A DNA stretch of 64,000 nt from Phocaeicola salanitronis DSM 18170 (GTDB lineage: Bacteria > Bacteroidota > Bacteroidia > Bacteroidales > Bacteroidaceae). The stretch covers positions 4,116,001 through 4,180,000 of the forward strand of contig NC_015164.1 in assembly GCF_000190575.1 (NCBI RefSeq), in the 5' to 3' direction. Position numbers and translations under genes: made by a program. Of the stretch, positions 11,775 through 20,553 are shown piece after piece. Within the stretch, counting starts at the first letter, position 1. Each line of letters begins with the position of its first letter. The notes under the pieces are model-generated. The model had not been told where the DNA came from. It ran no database searches and saw only the letters and a list, made by a program, of their open reading frames with translations.

Positions 11775-12139
11775 AAAGCAGCCGGCCTGTAAGCCGGGTT
11801 CTGTTCCTTATATAATATAAGGTGTCTGTCATTTATCTACGCCCTTTGTCACCAAAAGGCTCTAGCGGTCTACCCTCCGACGTGGGGCGAGCAACCCTCG
11901 TTAATGCCGGTTTACACGACCTTACAACTCCTAAGATGCACAGCCCGCGTGTCACCACGCGGCTGGTAGGCTCTTACCCTACCTTCTCACCCTTACCTCT
12001 CCGGGTAGGAGCGGCGGTTATTTTCTTCTGCATTACTCTACCCTCGCGGATAGCTTTCTGTTAGGAAGTAGGATGCTCTGCGTTGCCCGGACTTTCCTCT
12101 TGTGCCGAAACACCAGCGACAGACCGTCCGACTGCTTTC
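11775..12139 (-). ncRNA. rnpB: RNase P RNA, bacterial type A
   Basis: The minus strand carries the conserved RNase P RNA elements: the 5' part GTCGGACGGTCTGTCGCTGG, the GAGGAAAGTCCGGGCAACGC core (P4/CR-I region), AGGGTAGAGTAATGCAGAAG, and the 3' part AGAACCCGGCTTACAGGCCG followed by GCTGCTTTTTTT, which acts as terminator. Size of about 365 nt fits type A RNase P RNA, the catalytic subunit that matures tRNA 5' ends. The 5' end was set 6-7 nt after a TACCTTTG -7 box. Confidence 0.93.
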
Positions 12140-12145
12140 TGACTG

Positions 12146-12153
12146 CAAAGGTA
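12146..12153 (-). promoter_or_regulatory. rnpB promoter -7 box
   Basis: TACCTTTG on the minus strand fits TAnnTTTG and sits directly before the RNase P RNA 5' end. No clear TTTG at the -33 spacing. Confidence 0.6.
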
Positions 12154-12394
12154 CGCAATAAATGCATACCTCCTGCCATTTTTACGAGAAATATCTTTTG
12201 CGACTGCAAAAGTGACTGATAATGAATGCAAATTTGTCAGTTATCCCCGTTAAGCGCGGTTAAGGAGCTGTCTTGCTTTGTTAAAAGAGAGAAAAAAGAA
12301 CACACAAGGAGTACAACCGCATAATATTTGTTCTACTTTAGCAGATGAAATGTTAAAGCAATAACGAAATTAACAATTTAAACCAGTTATAGAT

Positions 12395-13891
12395 ATGAAA
12401 AAGACAACTAAGTTCGCATTAGGAGCAGTCGCACTGATTGCTGTAAGCGCAGGAGTGGCAGGAGTGACTTCGTATGCCATCCTCCAGTCTAAAGATACAA
12501 AGAACGCTTCTTTCTACGAAGAGTTCCAAACGGCTACTCCAGCCAAATATGCTGCATTCGATACATCGAAAATGCAGCCCGTCGACCTGACACAAGCAGC
12601 CGAAAGTTCACTGAACTCTGTAGTACACATCATGGCTATCCAGCGGAGTAAGACGAAGGTAATACAGACCCAACCGGATATTTTCGATTTCTTCTTCGGT
12701 GACGGCCGCGGACGCCAGCAGCAGGTCCAGACTCCCGAACAAAAGGGTTTCGGTTCGGGCGTTATTATCTCGAAAGACGGATACATCGTGACGAACAATC
12801 ACGTGATTGATGATGCCGACGAGATTTCGGTCAAGCTGCACGACGGACGGGAAATGAAAGGACGGGTTATCGGTACCGATGCTACTACCGACCTGGCTTT
12901 GGTGAAGATAGAAGGCGATGATTTTCCTGCCATTCCGGTAGGCGACTCGGATGCCTTGAAGGTAGGCGAATGGGTGCTTGCCGTAGGTAATCCCTTCAAT
13001 TTGGGCTCTACCGTAACGGCGGGTGTCGTAAGTGCCAAGGCACGTGGATTAGGTGCCAATCAGGTAGAATCATTCATTCAGACCGATGCCGCCATCAACC
13101 AAGGAAACAGTGGTGGTGCACTGGTGAATGCAAAAGGCGAGTTAGTGGGTATCAACGCCATGCTGGTTTCTCCCACCGGAGCTTATTCGGGCTACGGCTT
13201 CGCCATACCTACCAGCATCATGACCAAGGTGGTGACCGACCTGAAGCAATACGGAACCGTACAGCGTGCTTTGTTGGGCATCGGAGGACGCGATATGGGT
13301 AGAGAAGAATTTCCGGAAGAAATCCGTAAGGAGCAGAAAGAACTGGGCATCGGATATGGTGTACAAGTTGTAGAAGTACAAGAAGAAGGCTCGGCTGCCG
13401 GCATCTTGAAAGTAAACGATGTCATCATTGCCATAGATGGTGAGAAGGTAGAAACCATGGCTTCTTTGCAAGGCATCCTTGCCAAGAAACGTCCGGGAGA
13501 CAAGGTGAAAGTGAAAGTATTCCGCGACAAGAAAGACCAGGAATTCACCATCACTCTGAAGAATGCTCAAGGTAATACGAAAGTAGTGAAGAAAGCCGAC
13601 ATGGAACTGCTGGGAGCAGCCTTCCGCGAAGTGCCTGCCGAACTGAAACGCCAGCTCAACTTAGGATATGGTGTACAGGTAACAGGTGTAAGCGACGGAC
13701 GTATGGCAGACAGCGGTATCCGCAAAGGATTCATCATTCTGAAAGCCAACGGCAAACAACTTCGTACCGTACAGGATTTGGAAGACGTGATGAAAGCGGC
13801 TTCCCAGTCGCCCGACCAGGTATTGTTCATGACCGGTGTCTATCCGTCGGGCAAGCGCGCCAACTATGCCGTAGACTTGGCACAAAATTAA
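12395..13891 (+). CDS. HtrA/DegQ-type periplasmic serine protease
   Basis: A 498-residue HtrA-family protease/chaperone for periplasmic protein quality control. It has an N-terminal membrane/signal segment (FALGAVALIAVSAGVAGVTS), the trypsin-like domain with catalytic His in IVTNNHVID, Asp in TTDLALVKI and Ser in GNSGGALVN, then two PDZ domains (about 290-385 and 405-495), as in DegP/DegQ. The insertion FDFFFGDGRGRQQQ corresponds to the Q-linker/LA loop that differs between DegP and DegQ; I do not choose between them. It has its own 5' region of about 250 bp after rnpB and is followed by a terminator, so it is probably monocistronic. Confidence 0.95.
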   Translation: MKKTTKFALGAVALIAVSAGVAGVTSYAILQSKDTKNASFYEEFQTATPAKYAAFDTSKMQPVDLTQAAESSLNSVVHIMAIQRSKTKVIQTQPDIFDFFFGDGRGRQQQVQTPEQKGFGSGVIISKDGYIVTNNHVIDDADEISVKLHDGREMKGRVIGTDATTDLALVKIEGDDFPAIPVGDSDALKVGEWVLAVGNPFNLGSTVTAGVVSAKARGLGANQVESFIQTDAAINQGNSGGALVNAKGELVGINAMLVSPTGAYSGYGFAIPTSIMTKVVTDLKQYGTVQRALLGIGGRDMGREEFPEEIRKEQKELGIGYGVQVVEVQEEGSAAGILKVNDVIIAIDGEKVETMASLQGILAKKRPGDKVKVKVFRDKKDQEFTITLKNAQGNTKVVKKADMELLGAAFREVPAELKRQLNLGYGVQVTGVSDGRMADSGIRKGFIILKANGKQLRTVQDLEDVMKAASQSPDQVLFMTGVYPSGKRANYAVDLAQN

Positions 13892-13958
13892 CAATATAAA
13901 TAGTAGTTTTCATAGGATAAAAAGGTAAAAGTAGATTGCATTTACACATTAGTTAAGA

Positions 13959-13992
13959 GGCGGTTTCGTTTAAAAGCGGAATCGCCTTTTTT
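13959..13992 (+). terminator. Terminator after htrA-type gene
   Basis: GGCGGTTTCG and CGGAATCGCC pair around a short A/T loop and are followed by TTTTTTC. The hairpin lies about 70 bp after the protease stop. Confidence 0.75.
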
Positions 13993-14116
13993 CTTTATAT
14001 ACGTCCTGATGGCGGAAACCCTATAGCCTGAAATAAGGAAACTTATCGGAGAGGACAGGTGAGAGGTAGCCGGAAGCGGTCTGGAAATCCGCATGAAGTT
14101 GTTTGTTTCGCTTGTT

Positions 14117-14219
14117 GCATATAGCTGCATGCCGTGTAAGATTAATAATCTTACAGCCGGAAGATTATTAATCTTACAGCGTGAAGGTTATTAATCTTAC
14201 AAGCGATGCAGCTATATGC
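14117..14219. repeat. Nested palindromic repeat, GTAAGATTAATAATCTTAC type
   Basis: Outer arms GCATATAGCTGCAT and ATGCAGCTATATGC enclose three copies of a short palindrome (GTAAGATTAATAATCTTAC at 14136-14154, then two variants ending at 14177 and 14200). There is no credible gene from 13992 to 14448; this block and the palindrome at 14354 account for most of it. A similarly built nest is found at 34061-34134. Confidence 0.75.
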
Positions 14220-14353
14220 GTTGACGCACAGAGATAGGTCATGCCGGTTATGCAGCTTGCTGCAATCGGTTTTACAGGTAGGTTTTAGACTCTGCTCGGA
14301 TTTTATACTTTTCGCGGCATTAATTTGCGCATTTTGTGGATGTTATCATAGTA

Positions 14354-14381
14354 GTAGAGATGATGTGCGCATCGTCTCTAC
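14354..14381. repeat. 28-bp palindrome, GTAGAGACGATG family, copy 1
   Basis: A near-perfect palindrome with arms GTAGAGA(T/C)GATG. Two further copies are at 33809-33836 (perfect) and 34236-34263. Here and at 34236 the same flank follows it (CAGAAACGGTGCGA, then ACAAATCCATAC), so the palindrome is part of a larger module. Confidence 0.8.
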
Positions 14382-14448
14382 AGAAACGGTGCGAGATGTA
14401 CAGGAAATGCACAAATCCATACTGTGCATGGGGTATGATAATCTTGTT

Positions 14449-15150
14449 TTATTGTGCTGCTTGTAACTTGTCCATATTGGTCCGTGCGATGGAGATAAAC
14501 TCCTTTATCATCGGATTTTCCTTGAATGAGGCGGGAGCGTTGTCGATGATTTCTTCCATTACGGGAGTAAGGACTGGATAGGGCATGCCGTAGCACATGA
14601 TAATGAAGATTTCCGGTCCTAACACGTTTTCGTAATTGGTTTGGATAAAGCTTTTGGCAAGGCTGTCCAGTTGAACCGCCACGTCCTGGCGTTGCTTCTC
14701 GATTTCTTTTTGCACCTCATCAGGGTTTTTCCCATCCAAAATCATACGTGCTTCCAGATGTTCCACCTCATCGGCACGGTCGCTTAACGAATTGCGTTGG
14801 ATAATAAACTGGTTGAAACTATCGTTCAGCGGCGTTCCTTTGATGGTAAACCCTGCATTGTTGATGTTGATGTCAATTTTGCCTTCCTCGATTACTAAAG
14901 GCATGATGCAATTATCGTCCATAAAAAGGGAAGCTACAACGGTCGAGTCGACTTTCCCTTCCATTTTGAACAATCCGTGTATGACTTCTGCCGAATCGAT
15001 GTTGACCAGTTTGTCGCCCGAAGGAACTTTGATGAAAAGCATTTTCCCGTCGAGGCTTGACACCGAGGATACGCCTTCTATCTTATATTTCTTTCCGCAG
15101 GAGGTACAGAAAATCGCACAGAAGAATAAGAATAAATACAACTTATACAT
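14449..15150 (-). CDS. DUF4369-type lipoprotein
   Basis: A 233-residue lipoprotein. The signal peptide MYKLYLFLFFCAIFCTSCGK ends in a lipobox (FCTSC), and the following KIEGVSSVSSLDGKMLFIKV resembles the DUF4369 beta-sandwich found N-terminal to thiol-disulfide oxidoreductases in Bacteroidetes. The C-terminal half is helical (EVQKEIEKQRQDVAVQLDSL) and no thioredoxin CxxC motif is present, so this is the domain without the redox part. The start at 15150 was chosen because it gives the lipobox and lies about 25 bp after a TACCTTTG -7 box; the upstream extension to 15366 is repeat DNA. Role unknown. Confidence 0.85.
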   Translation of the reverse strand: MYKLYLFLFFCAIFCTSCGKKYKIEGVSSVSSLDGKMLFIKVPSGDKLVNIDSAEVIHGLFKMEGKVDSTVVASLFMDDNCIMPLVIEEGKIDININNAGFTIKGTPLNDSFNQFIIQRNSLSDRADEVEHLEARMILDGKNPDEVQKEIEKQRQDVAVQLDSLAKSFIQTNYENVLGPEIFIIMCYGMPYPVLTPVMEEIIDNAPASFKENPMIKEFISIARTNMDKLQAAQ

Positions 15151-15178
15151 GCACAAAAGCCTTTTAGAATTCACGGGG

Positions 15179-15186
15179 CAAAGGTA
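15179..15186 (-). promoter_or_regulatory. -7 box of DUF4369 lipoprotein gene
   Basis: TACCTTTG on the minus strand, 28 bp before the chosen ATG, fits TAnnTTTG. The expected -33 TTTG is not visible at normal spacing. Confidence 0.5.
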
Positions 15187-15409
15187 TAATGTTTCGGTTT
15201 TTCGTGGAAATAAATTATCAAAAATTAAACTTAATAGGGGATTATTACAAGACCTTTGTGGACTGGCCGGGAGTGCATCCTTTCGTGCAAGCAGTGTTTC
15301 GGTTATAGTAGAACAGAATTGGTTTGCGAAAAAATCGAACGCGGAGACGCAAAGACGCGGAGCCAAACGCTACTCTCTGTGCTCTTTGCTCTCTCAAAAA
15401 AATAATTTG

Positions 15410-15535
15410 AATATCCGCAAACATCCCATGTAGGGGCGTATCGCATACGCCCGAATGCATCAACTAACCCATGCGGATGTCTTCGGGGCGTATGCGATAC
15501 GCCCCTACAAGGCAATTGGGTGGAATGCGGATATT
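15410..15535. repeat. Composite inverted repeat with GCGTATCGCATACGC core, copy 1
   Basis: Outer arms AATATCCGCA and TGCGGATATT enclose inner arms TGTAGGGGCGTATCGC... and its complement (15429-15509); each inner arm is itself palindromic (GCGTAT-CGC-ATACGC). A further pair of arms (CGCGGAGACGCAAAGACGCG near 15340 and CGCGTCTCTGCG near 15560) lies outside. A second copy is at 48647-48770. The 535-bp gap 15151-15685 holds this repeat and no gene I can support. Confidence 0.8.
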
Positions 15536-15587
15536 AAAAAAATAAACATTGCGCTTCCGCGTCTCTGCGTTCCATTCTATTTCCCGC

Positions 15588-15604
15588 AATTCAAAACAGT
15601 TTCT
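15588..15604. repeat. Solo end of MITE-like family
   Basis: AATTCAAAACAGTTTCT matches one terminal inverted repeat of the 194-bp MITE-like element, with no interior or second end nearby. It could be an excision scar or chance. Confidence 0.45.
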
Positions 15605-15685
15605 GAATAAAGCGAATTTTCCATATTTTTGCTTATCTTTGTCGCTCGCTAATGAATTGAGTCGAATATTAATGGAATACTAAAA

Positions 15686-17851
15686 ATGAAAAAACTGAAA
15701 CTTTGGGCGCTTGCGCTGGTTTGCGCACTGTTTGCGCCCGTGAAAGCAGATGAAGGAATGTGGCTCCTCCAGCTGATGCAGGAGCAGAACCTTGCCGACC
15801 GTATGAAGGCGCAAGGTTTGAAGATAGGCGTGGATGATATTTATAGTCCGAATCATGTGGCTTTGAAAGATGCCGTAGGTATTTTCGGGCGCGGATGTAC
15901 GGGTGAAATCATTTCGCCCGACGGGCTGATTTTGACCAATCACCATTGCGGATACGATGCCATTCAGCAACACAGTTCGGTAGAACATGATTACCTGACA
16001 GATGGCTTTTGGGCAAAGAGCCGTTCGGAAGAGCTTCCCACTCCGGGGTTGACTTTCAAGTTTGTGGAACGTATTGTAGACGTAACCGAGCAGGTAAATG
16101 AAGACATTAAGGAAGGAAAGGTGACGGAACTTAATTCATTCGGCTCTGAATACTTGAAGAAGCTGGCGGATGAGGCGTTGAAGAAGAGCGACCTGAAAGG
16201 AAAACCGGGCATCTCAACTCTGGCATTGCCTTTCTATCAGGGGAATAAGTTCTATCTGTTCTTCATCAAGACTTATAGCGATGTGCGTATGGTGGCAGCT
16301 CCTCCTTCGTCTATCGGTAAGTTCGGAGGTGAAACGGATAACTGGATGTGGCCCCGCCATACGGGCGACTTCTCGATGTTCCGTATCTATGCCGACAAGA
16401 ACGGGGACCCTGCGCCTTATAGTGCCGAAAATGTGCCTTTAAAGGTAAAGAAGCATCTTGCCATCTCGTTGAGAGGATTGCAGGAAGGCGACTATGCCAT
16501 GATTATGGGATTTCCCGGAAGCACCAGCCGCTATCTGACCCAAAGCGAGGTGAAGCTCCGCATGGACGGAACCAATACACCGCGCATTCAGGTGCGCGAG
16601 GCACGTCAGGAAGTGTTGCGCAAGGAAATGGCAGCAAGTGATAAGGTACGTATCCAGTATGCCAGCAAGTTTGCTTCTTCCAGCAACTATTGGAAAAATT
16701 CGATTGGAATGAATAAGGCTATCGTCGACAACCGTGTGTTGGAAACCAAGGCAGAGCAGGAAGCCAACTTCGCTAAGTTTGCCAAGGAAAAGAACAATGC
16801 CGATTATGCTTCGGTAGTAGGAAAAATCGATGAGTATGTGACTCGGGTGACTCCGCTTGCCAAACAGCTGACTTATTTCACCGAGACTTTCCGTTCTGGT
16901 ATCGAGTTTGGCGCTACTTACCTGATTTTCGATAACCTGAAAACTGCACTCGAAAAGAATAAGAAGAAAGACATTGAAAAAGCGCTCGAACAACTGAAAG
17001 AAGGATATGCCAACGTGCACAATAAGGATTATGACCACGAGGTAGACCGCAAGGTAGCTAAGGTCCTGATTCCGCTTTATGCAAAGAGCGTTCCGGCAGA
17101 TGCGCTTCCCGCTTTCTATGAAACGATTAAGACGAAATTCAACGGTGATTACAATGCTTATATTGACGCGTTGTATGATACCAGCATTTTCTCGAATCAG
17201 AAGAACTTTGATGCGTTCGTGGCTAATCCGACACTGGAAGCCATCAATACGGACTTGGCTGTCCAGTATTCGACCGCCAAGAACGAGATGATGAAAAAAT
17301 TGTATGAAGCATACGACAAGGCGTGTGGTGATATCGACTTGTTGCACAAAACTTATGTGCGCGGCTTGTGCGAGATGTACGCTCCTACGCCGAAAGCTCC
17401 GGATGCCAACTTCACCATTCGTCTGACTTACGGTAATGTGAAATCGTATGACCCGAAGGATGGCGTACATTATAAATATTATACTACGTTGAAGGGTGTA
17501 ATGGAGAAAGAAGACCCCAATAATCCGGAATTTGTTGTACCGGCGAAGCTGAAAGAACTTTACGCTACGAAAAATTACGGACGCTATGCTTTGCCCAACG
17601 GGGAGATGCCGACTTGTTTCCTGACTACAAACGACATTACGGGCGGTAACTCCGGTTCACCGGTAATGAACGGTAACGGTGAGTTGATTGGCGCTGCATT
17701 CGACGGCAACTGGGAGTCGCTTTCGGGTGACATCAATTTCGATAACAACCTTCAGCGTTGCATTGCTGTAGATATCCGCTATGTGTTGTTTATCGTGGAG
17801 AAATTGGGCGGATGCAAGAACCTGATTGATGAAATGACGATTGTAGAATAA
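15686..17851 (+). CDS. S46 dipeptidyl-peptidase, DPP7-like
   Basis: A 721-residue secreted S46 serine peptidase that removes dipeptides from polypeptide N-termini in the periplasm. The signal peptide ends at VKA-DEGMW. The catalytic His lies in [16 protein letters not shown] (His86/87), the Asp region in [20 protein letters not shown], and the Ser in GGNSGSPV (Ser656). The residue 18 positions after the Ser, which in Porphyromonas gingivalis enzymes sets the S1 pocket (Gly in DPP7, Arg in DPP11), is Gly674 here, so a DPP7-like preference for hydrophobic P1 residues is predicted. It precedes a paralogue with Arg at this position, separated by 112 bp holding an inverted repeat. Confidence 0.95.
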   Translation: MKKLKLWALALVCALFAPVKADEGMWLLQLMQEQNLADRMKAQGLKIGVDDIYSPNHVALKDAVGIFGRGCTGEIISPDGLILTNHHCGYDAIQQHSSVEHDYLTDGFWAKSRSEELPTPGLTFKFVERIVDVTEQVNEDIKEGKVTELNSFGSEYLKKLADEALKKSDLKGKPGISTLALPFYQGNKFYLFFIKTYSDVRMVAAPPSSIGKFGGETDNWMWPRHTGDFSMFRIYADKNGDPAPYSAENVPLKVKKHLAISLRGLQEGDYAMIMGFPGSTSRYLTQSEVKLRMDGTNTPRIQVREARQEVLRKEMAASDKVRIQYASKFASSSNYWKNSIGMNKAIVDNRVLETKAEQEANFAKFAKEKNNADYASVVGKIDEYVTRVTPLAKQLTYFTETFRSGIEFGATYLIFDNLKTALEKNKKKDIEKALEQLKEGYANVHNKDYDHEVDRKVAKVLIPLYAKSVPADALPAFYETIKTKFNGDYNAYIDALYDTSIFSNQKNFDAFVANPTLEAINTDLAVQYSTAKNEMMKKLYEAYDKACGDIDLLHKTYVRGLCEMYAPTPKAPDANFTIRLTYGNVKSYDPKDGVHYKYYTTLKGVMEKEDPNNPEFVVPAKLKELYATKNYGRYALPNGEMPTCFLTTNDITGGNSGSPVMNGNGELIGAAFDGNWESLSGDINFDNNLQRCIAVDIRYVLFIVEKLGGCKNLIDEMTIVE

Positions 17852-17868
17852 GTGATATATTTTAGATG

Positions 17869-17946
17869 AAACGCAGATTAACGCAGATTTCCGCGGATTG
17901 ATAAAGAATTAAAATAATCTGCGTAAATCTGCGTTAATCTGCGTTT
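17869..17946. repeat. GCAGATTAACGCAGATT inverted repeat, copy 1
   Basis: Arms AAACGCAGATTAACGCAGAT and ATCTGCGTTAATCTGCGTTT flank an A/T-rich loop. The unit fills nearly the whole gap between the two S46 peptidase genes. Relatives are at 25140-25218 (between carA and carB) and a diverged one at 32417-32483 (between the KDG kinase and aldolase genes). Confidence 0.85.
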
Positions 17947-17963
17947 TTCAATGAATAAGCATT

Positions 17964-20123
17964 ATGAGAAAATCCCTATTGATAACATTCTTTTCCGCTT
18001 GCTTCCTGGCTTCTCATGCCGATGAAGGCATGTGGATGCTGACCGACCTGAAGAAACAGAATGCGGCGGTGATGCAAGATTTGGGACTGGACATCAGCAT
18101 TGATAAGGTGTATTGTCCTGAGGGCATCAGCCTGAAAGATGCGGTGGTTCACTTTGGCGGAGGCTGTACGGGCGAAGTAGTATCGGCGGAAGGGCTGGTG
18201 CTTACCAATCACCATTGCGGGTACAGTTATATCCAGCAACACAGTTCTGTAGAACACGATTACCTGACCGATGGCTTTTGGGCGAAGACATACGCCGAAG
18301 AGCTTCCTTGCGAAGGGCTGACCGTGACTTTTATCGACCGCATCCTTGATGTGACCGATTATGTATTGGAACAATTAAAGAAAGACGAAGACCCCGAAGG
18401 ACTGAATTATCTTTCGCCTTCCTATCTGGAGAAAGTGGCGGTTCGGTTTGCCAAGAAAGAAAAGATAAAGACCGATGACTTTACGGTACTCGAACTGAAA
18501 CCGTTTTATGGTGCCAATAAGTATTATCTGTTCGTCAAGACCGTTTATAAGGACATCCGTATGGTGGGTGCTCCTCCTTCGTCTATCGGAAAGTTTGGTG
18601 CTGATACCGATAATTGGATGTGGCCACGCCATTGCGGAGACTTTTCTATTTTCCGTATTTATGCCTCGAAAGATGGGAAGCCGGCTTTGTATTCTTCCGA
18701 GAATGTGCCTCTGAAGGTGAAGAAGCATCTGACTATCAATGCCGGCGGCATCAAGGAAGGTGACTTCACGTTTGTGATGGGATTTCCCGGACGCAATTGG
18801 CGTTACATGATTAGCGATGAGGTGGAAGAGCGTATGAGTACCACGAACTTTATGCGCGATACCGTGCGGGGCGTGCGGCTTCGGGTATTGGGCGAAGAAA
18901 TGGCAAAGGATGCCAAGACCCGCATCCAGTATGCGGCTAAGTATGCTTCGTCTGCCAACTATTGGAAGAACGCCATTGGCATGAACGAAGGGCTGGTGCG
19001 CCTCAAAGTGCTCGACCGCAAGAAAGCAGAGCAAGAGCGTTTGCTGGCATACGGGCGTGAGACGGGAAACGATGCCTATCAGCAAGCCTACGGTGCCATT
19101 AAGCAGATTGTAGCCAAACGTCATGATGCCGTTTATCACCAGCAAGCCATTTATGAGGCGTTGATGTTGGGAACGGAATTTTCGAAAGTGCCTGATACAG
19201 ACGGTTTGTTGAATGCTTTGGAGAATGGAAAGAAGAAAGAGATAGACGAAGCGGTATCTGCCTTGCGGGCAGAGGGAGCGAAGTTCTTCAATAAGGATTA
19301 CAGTCCCGAAGTGGACCGGAAAGTATCGAAGCAATTGATTGCCCTTTATGCGCGGTTGGTTCCTGCGGCACAACATATCGGTATCTTTGAGGTGGTAAAC
19401 GAACGGTTCGGAGGGAATACCGATGCCTTTGTAGATGCTTGTTTCGATAGTTCAATCTTCAGCACTCCCGAAGCATTGGAAGCATTCCTGGCGCATCCCG
19501 GTGCGGATAAGTTGAAGAATGACCTGATGGTGCAATATGCCCGTTCGGTAAAGGAAGGTTATCGGAAGGCAGGCGAGGAGATGAAAGCCGAAACCAATGC
19601 CTATAACCGTGCGCACAAGACGTGGGTGGCAGGTATGCTGGCGTTGAAGCAAAAGGAAGGGAAAGCTATCTATCCGGATGCCAACTCTACGTTGCGCCTG
19701 ACGTACGGCAAGATAGGCTCGTATGAACCTGCGGATGGAGAAGAGTATCTGTATTACACCACGCTGAAAGGGGTGATGGAAAAAGAAGATCCGGACAATC
19801 CTGAATTTATTGTGCCCGATAAGCTGAAGGAATTATATCGCACGAAAGATTTCGGTCCGTATGCAATGTCCGACGGACGTATGCCGGTTTGCTTTGTGAC
19901 GGCTACCGATAATACCGGAGGCAATTCAGGTTCACCGGTGTTCAATGCTCAAGGCGAACTGATAGGTATCGGTTTCGACCGGAACTATGAAGGGCTGACG
20001 GGGGATATCGCTTATAACCCGCAGCTTCAGCGCGCCGCTTGTGTGGACATCCGCTACGTGTTGTTCATCATCGACAAGTATGCGGGCATCCAAAGGCTGA
20101 TAGATGAAATGACAATCAAATAA
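17964..20123 (+). CDS. S46 dipeptidyl-peptidase, DPP11-like
   Basis: A 719-residue secreted S46 peptidase, paralogue of the preceding gene. Signal peptide MRKSLLITFFSACFLASHA. Catalytic His in [16 protein letters not shown] (His83/84), Asp region [20 protein letters not shown], Ser655 in GGNSGSPV. The residue 18 after the Ser is Arg673 (FDRNYEG), the residue that defines the Asp/Glu-specific DPP11 of Porphyromonas. With the DPP7-like neighbour this gives complementary cleavage of hydrophobic and acidic dipeptides, useful to a saccharolytic gut bacterium scavenging peptides. Expression together with the first gene is likely but the intervening repeat may act on the transcript. Confidence 0.95.
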   Translation: MRKSLLITFFSACFLASHADEGMWMLTDLKKQNAAVMQDLGLDISIDKVYCPEGISLKDAVVHFGGGCTGEVVSAEGLVLTNHHCGYSYIQQHSSVEHDYLTDGFWAKTYAEELPCEGLTVTFIDRILDVTDYVLEQLKKDEDPEGLNYLSPSYLEKVAVRFAKKEKIKTDDFTVLELKPFYGANKYYLFVKTVYKDIRMVGAPPSSIGKFGADTDNWMWPRHCGDFSIFRIYASKDGKPALYSSENVPLKVKKHLTINAGGIKEGDFTFVMGFPGRNWRYMISDEVEERMSTTNFMRDTVRGVRLRVLGEEMAKDAKTRIQYAAKYASSANYWKNAIGMNEGLVRLKVLDRKKAEQERLLAYGRETGNDAYQQAYGAIKQIVAKRHDAVYHQQAIYEALMLGTEFSKVPDTDGLLNALENGKKKEIDEAVSALRAEGAKFFNKDYSPEVDRKVSKQLIALYARLVPAAQHIGIFEVVNERFGGNTDAFVDACFDSSIFSTPEALEAFLAHPGADKLKNDLMVQYARSVKEGYRKAGEEMKAETNAYNRAHKTWVAGMLALKQKEGKAIYPDANSTLRLTYGKIGSYEPADGEEYLYYTTLKGVMEKEDPDNPEFIVPDKLKELYRTKDFGPYAMSDGRMPVCFVTATDNTGGNSGSPVFNAQGELIGIGFDRNYEGLTGDIAYNPQLQRAACVDIRYVLFIIDKYAGIQRLIDEMTIK

Positions 20124-20254
20124 TGAGTGTTTATGTGCACAGGAGGCAGACACAGAGGGGATAGGACATGGGCTGCTGTATGGATTCTTGCCTCTCTGTG
20201 TCTTCTTTTCTGCGACGTATTTTAAAGGTTCTTTGAAAAAAAGTCCTGATTTCT

Positions 20255-20284
20255 TTTGTATATTCGAAGAAAGCCGTATCTTTG
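20255..20284 (+). promoter_or_regulatory. Promoter of tRNA-Thr
   Basis: TTTG at 20255-20258 and TATCTTTG at 20277-20284 are 18 bp apart, a close fit to the Bacteroidetes TTTG/TAnnTTTG promoter, about 25 bp before the tRNA. Confidence 0.75.
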
Positions 20285-20309
20285 CATCGCTTTTCAGAAA
20301 ATGAGGCAC

Positions 20310-20382
20310 GCCGAAATAACTCAGTTGGTAGAGTAACTCATTCGTAATGAGTAAGTCGCGGGTTCGAGTCCCGCTTTCGGCT
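20310..20382 (+). tRNA. tRNA-Thr (anticodon CGT)
   Basis: A 73-nt cloverleaf with acceptor GCCGAAA/TTTCGGC, D-loop AGTTGGTAGAG, anticodon stem CTCAT/ATGAG around TCGTA (anticodon CGT, reads ACG), T-arm GCGGGTTCGAGTCCCGC and discriminator T. The CCA end is not encoded. Confidence 0.95.
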
Positions 20383-20412
20383 CACGGATTCACAAATCGT
20401 GGGTCTTTTTTT
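20383..20412 (+). terminator. Terminator after tRNA-Thr
   Basis: CACGGATT and AAATCGTG form a short hairpin immediately after the tRNA, followed by GGGTCTTTTTTT. Confidence 0.65.
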
Positions 20413-20474
20413 ATATCCGAACAAAAGAAGAATCATGTGTAGTTTATACTTCGACATAAAGACATTAATTCATA

Positions 20475-20521
20475 AAAAAAATACCTGAACTTACCGATTC
20501 GGTAATTCAGGTATTTTTTTT
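20475..20521. terminator. Strong bidirectional hairpin before purF-type gene
   Basis: AATACCTGAACTTACCGA and TCGGTAATTCAGGTATT pair almost perfectly, with A-tract before and T-tract after, so it could terminate from either side. It lies only about 33 bp before the amidotransferase ATG, which leaves little room for a separate promoter; it may act as an attenuator. Confidence 0.8.
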
Positions 20522-20553
20522 ATCTTAACGGCGACTAAACGAAAACGAGCAAT

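Noticed and set aside
14117..14219. CRISPR-like spaced repeats
   Set aside because: Three short palindromes with no regular spacers and no cas genes.
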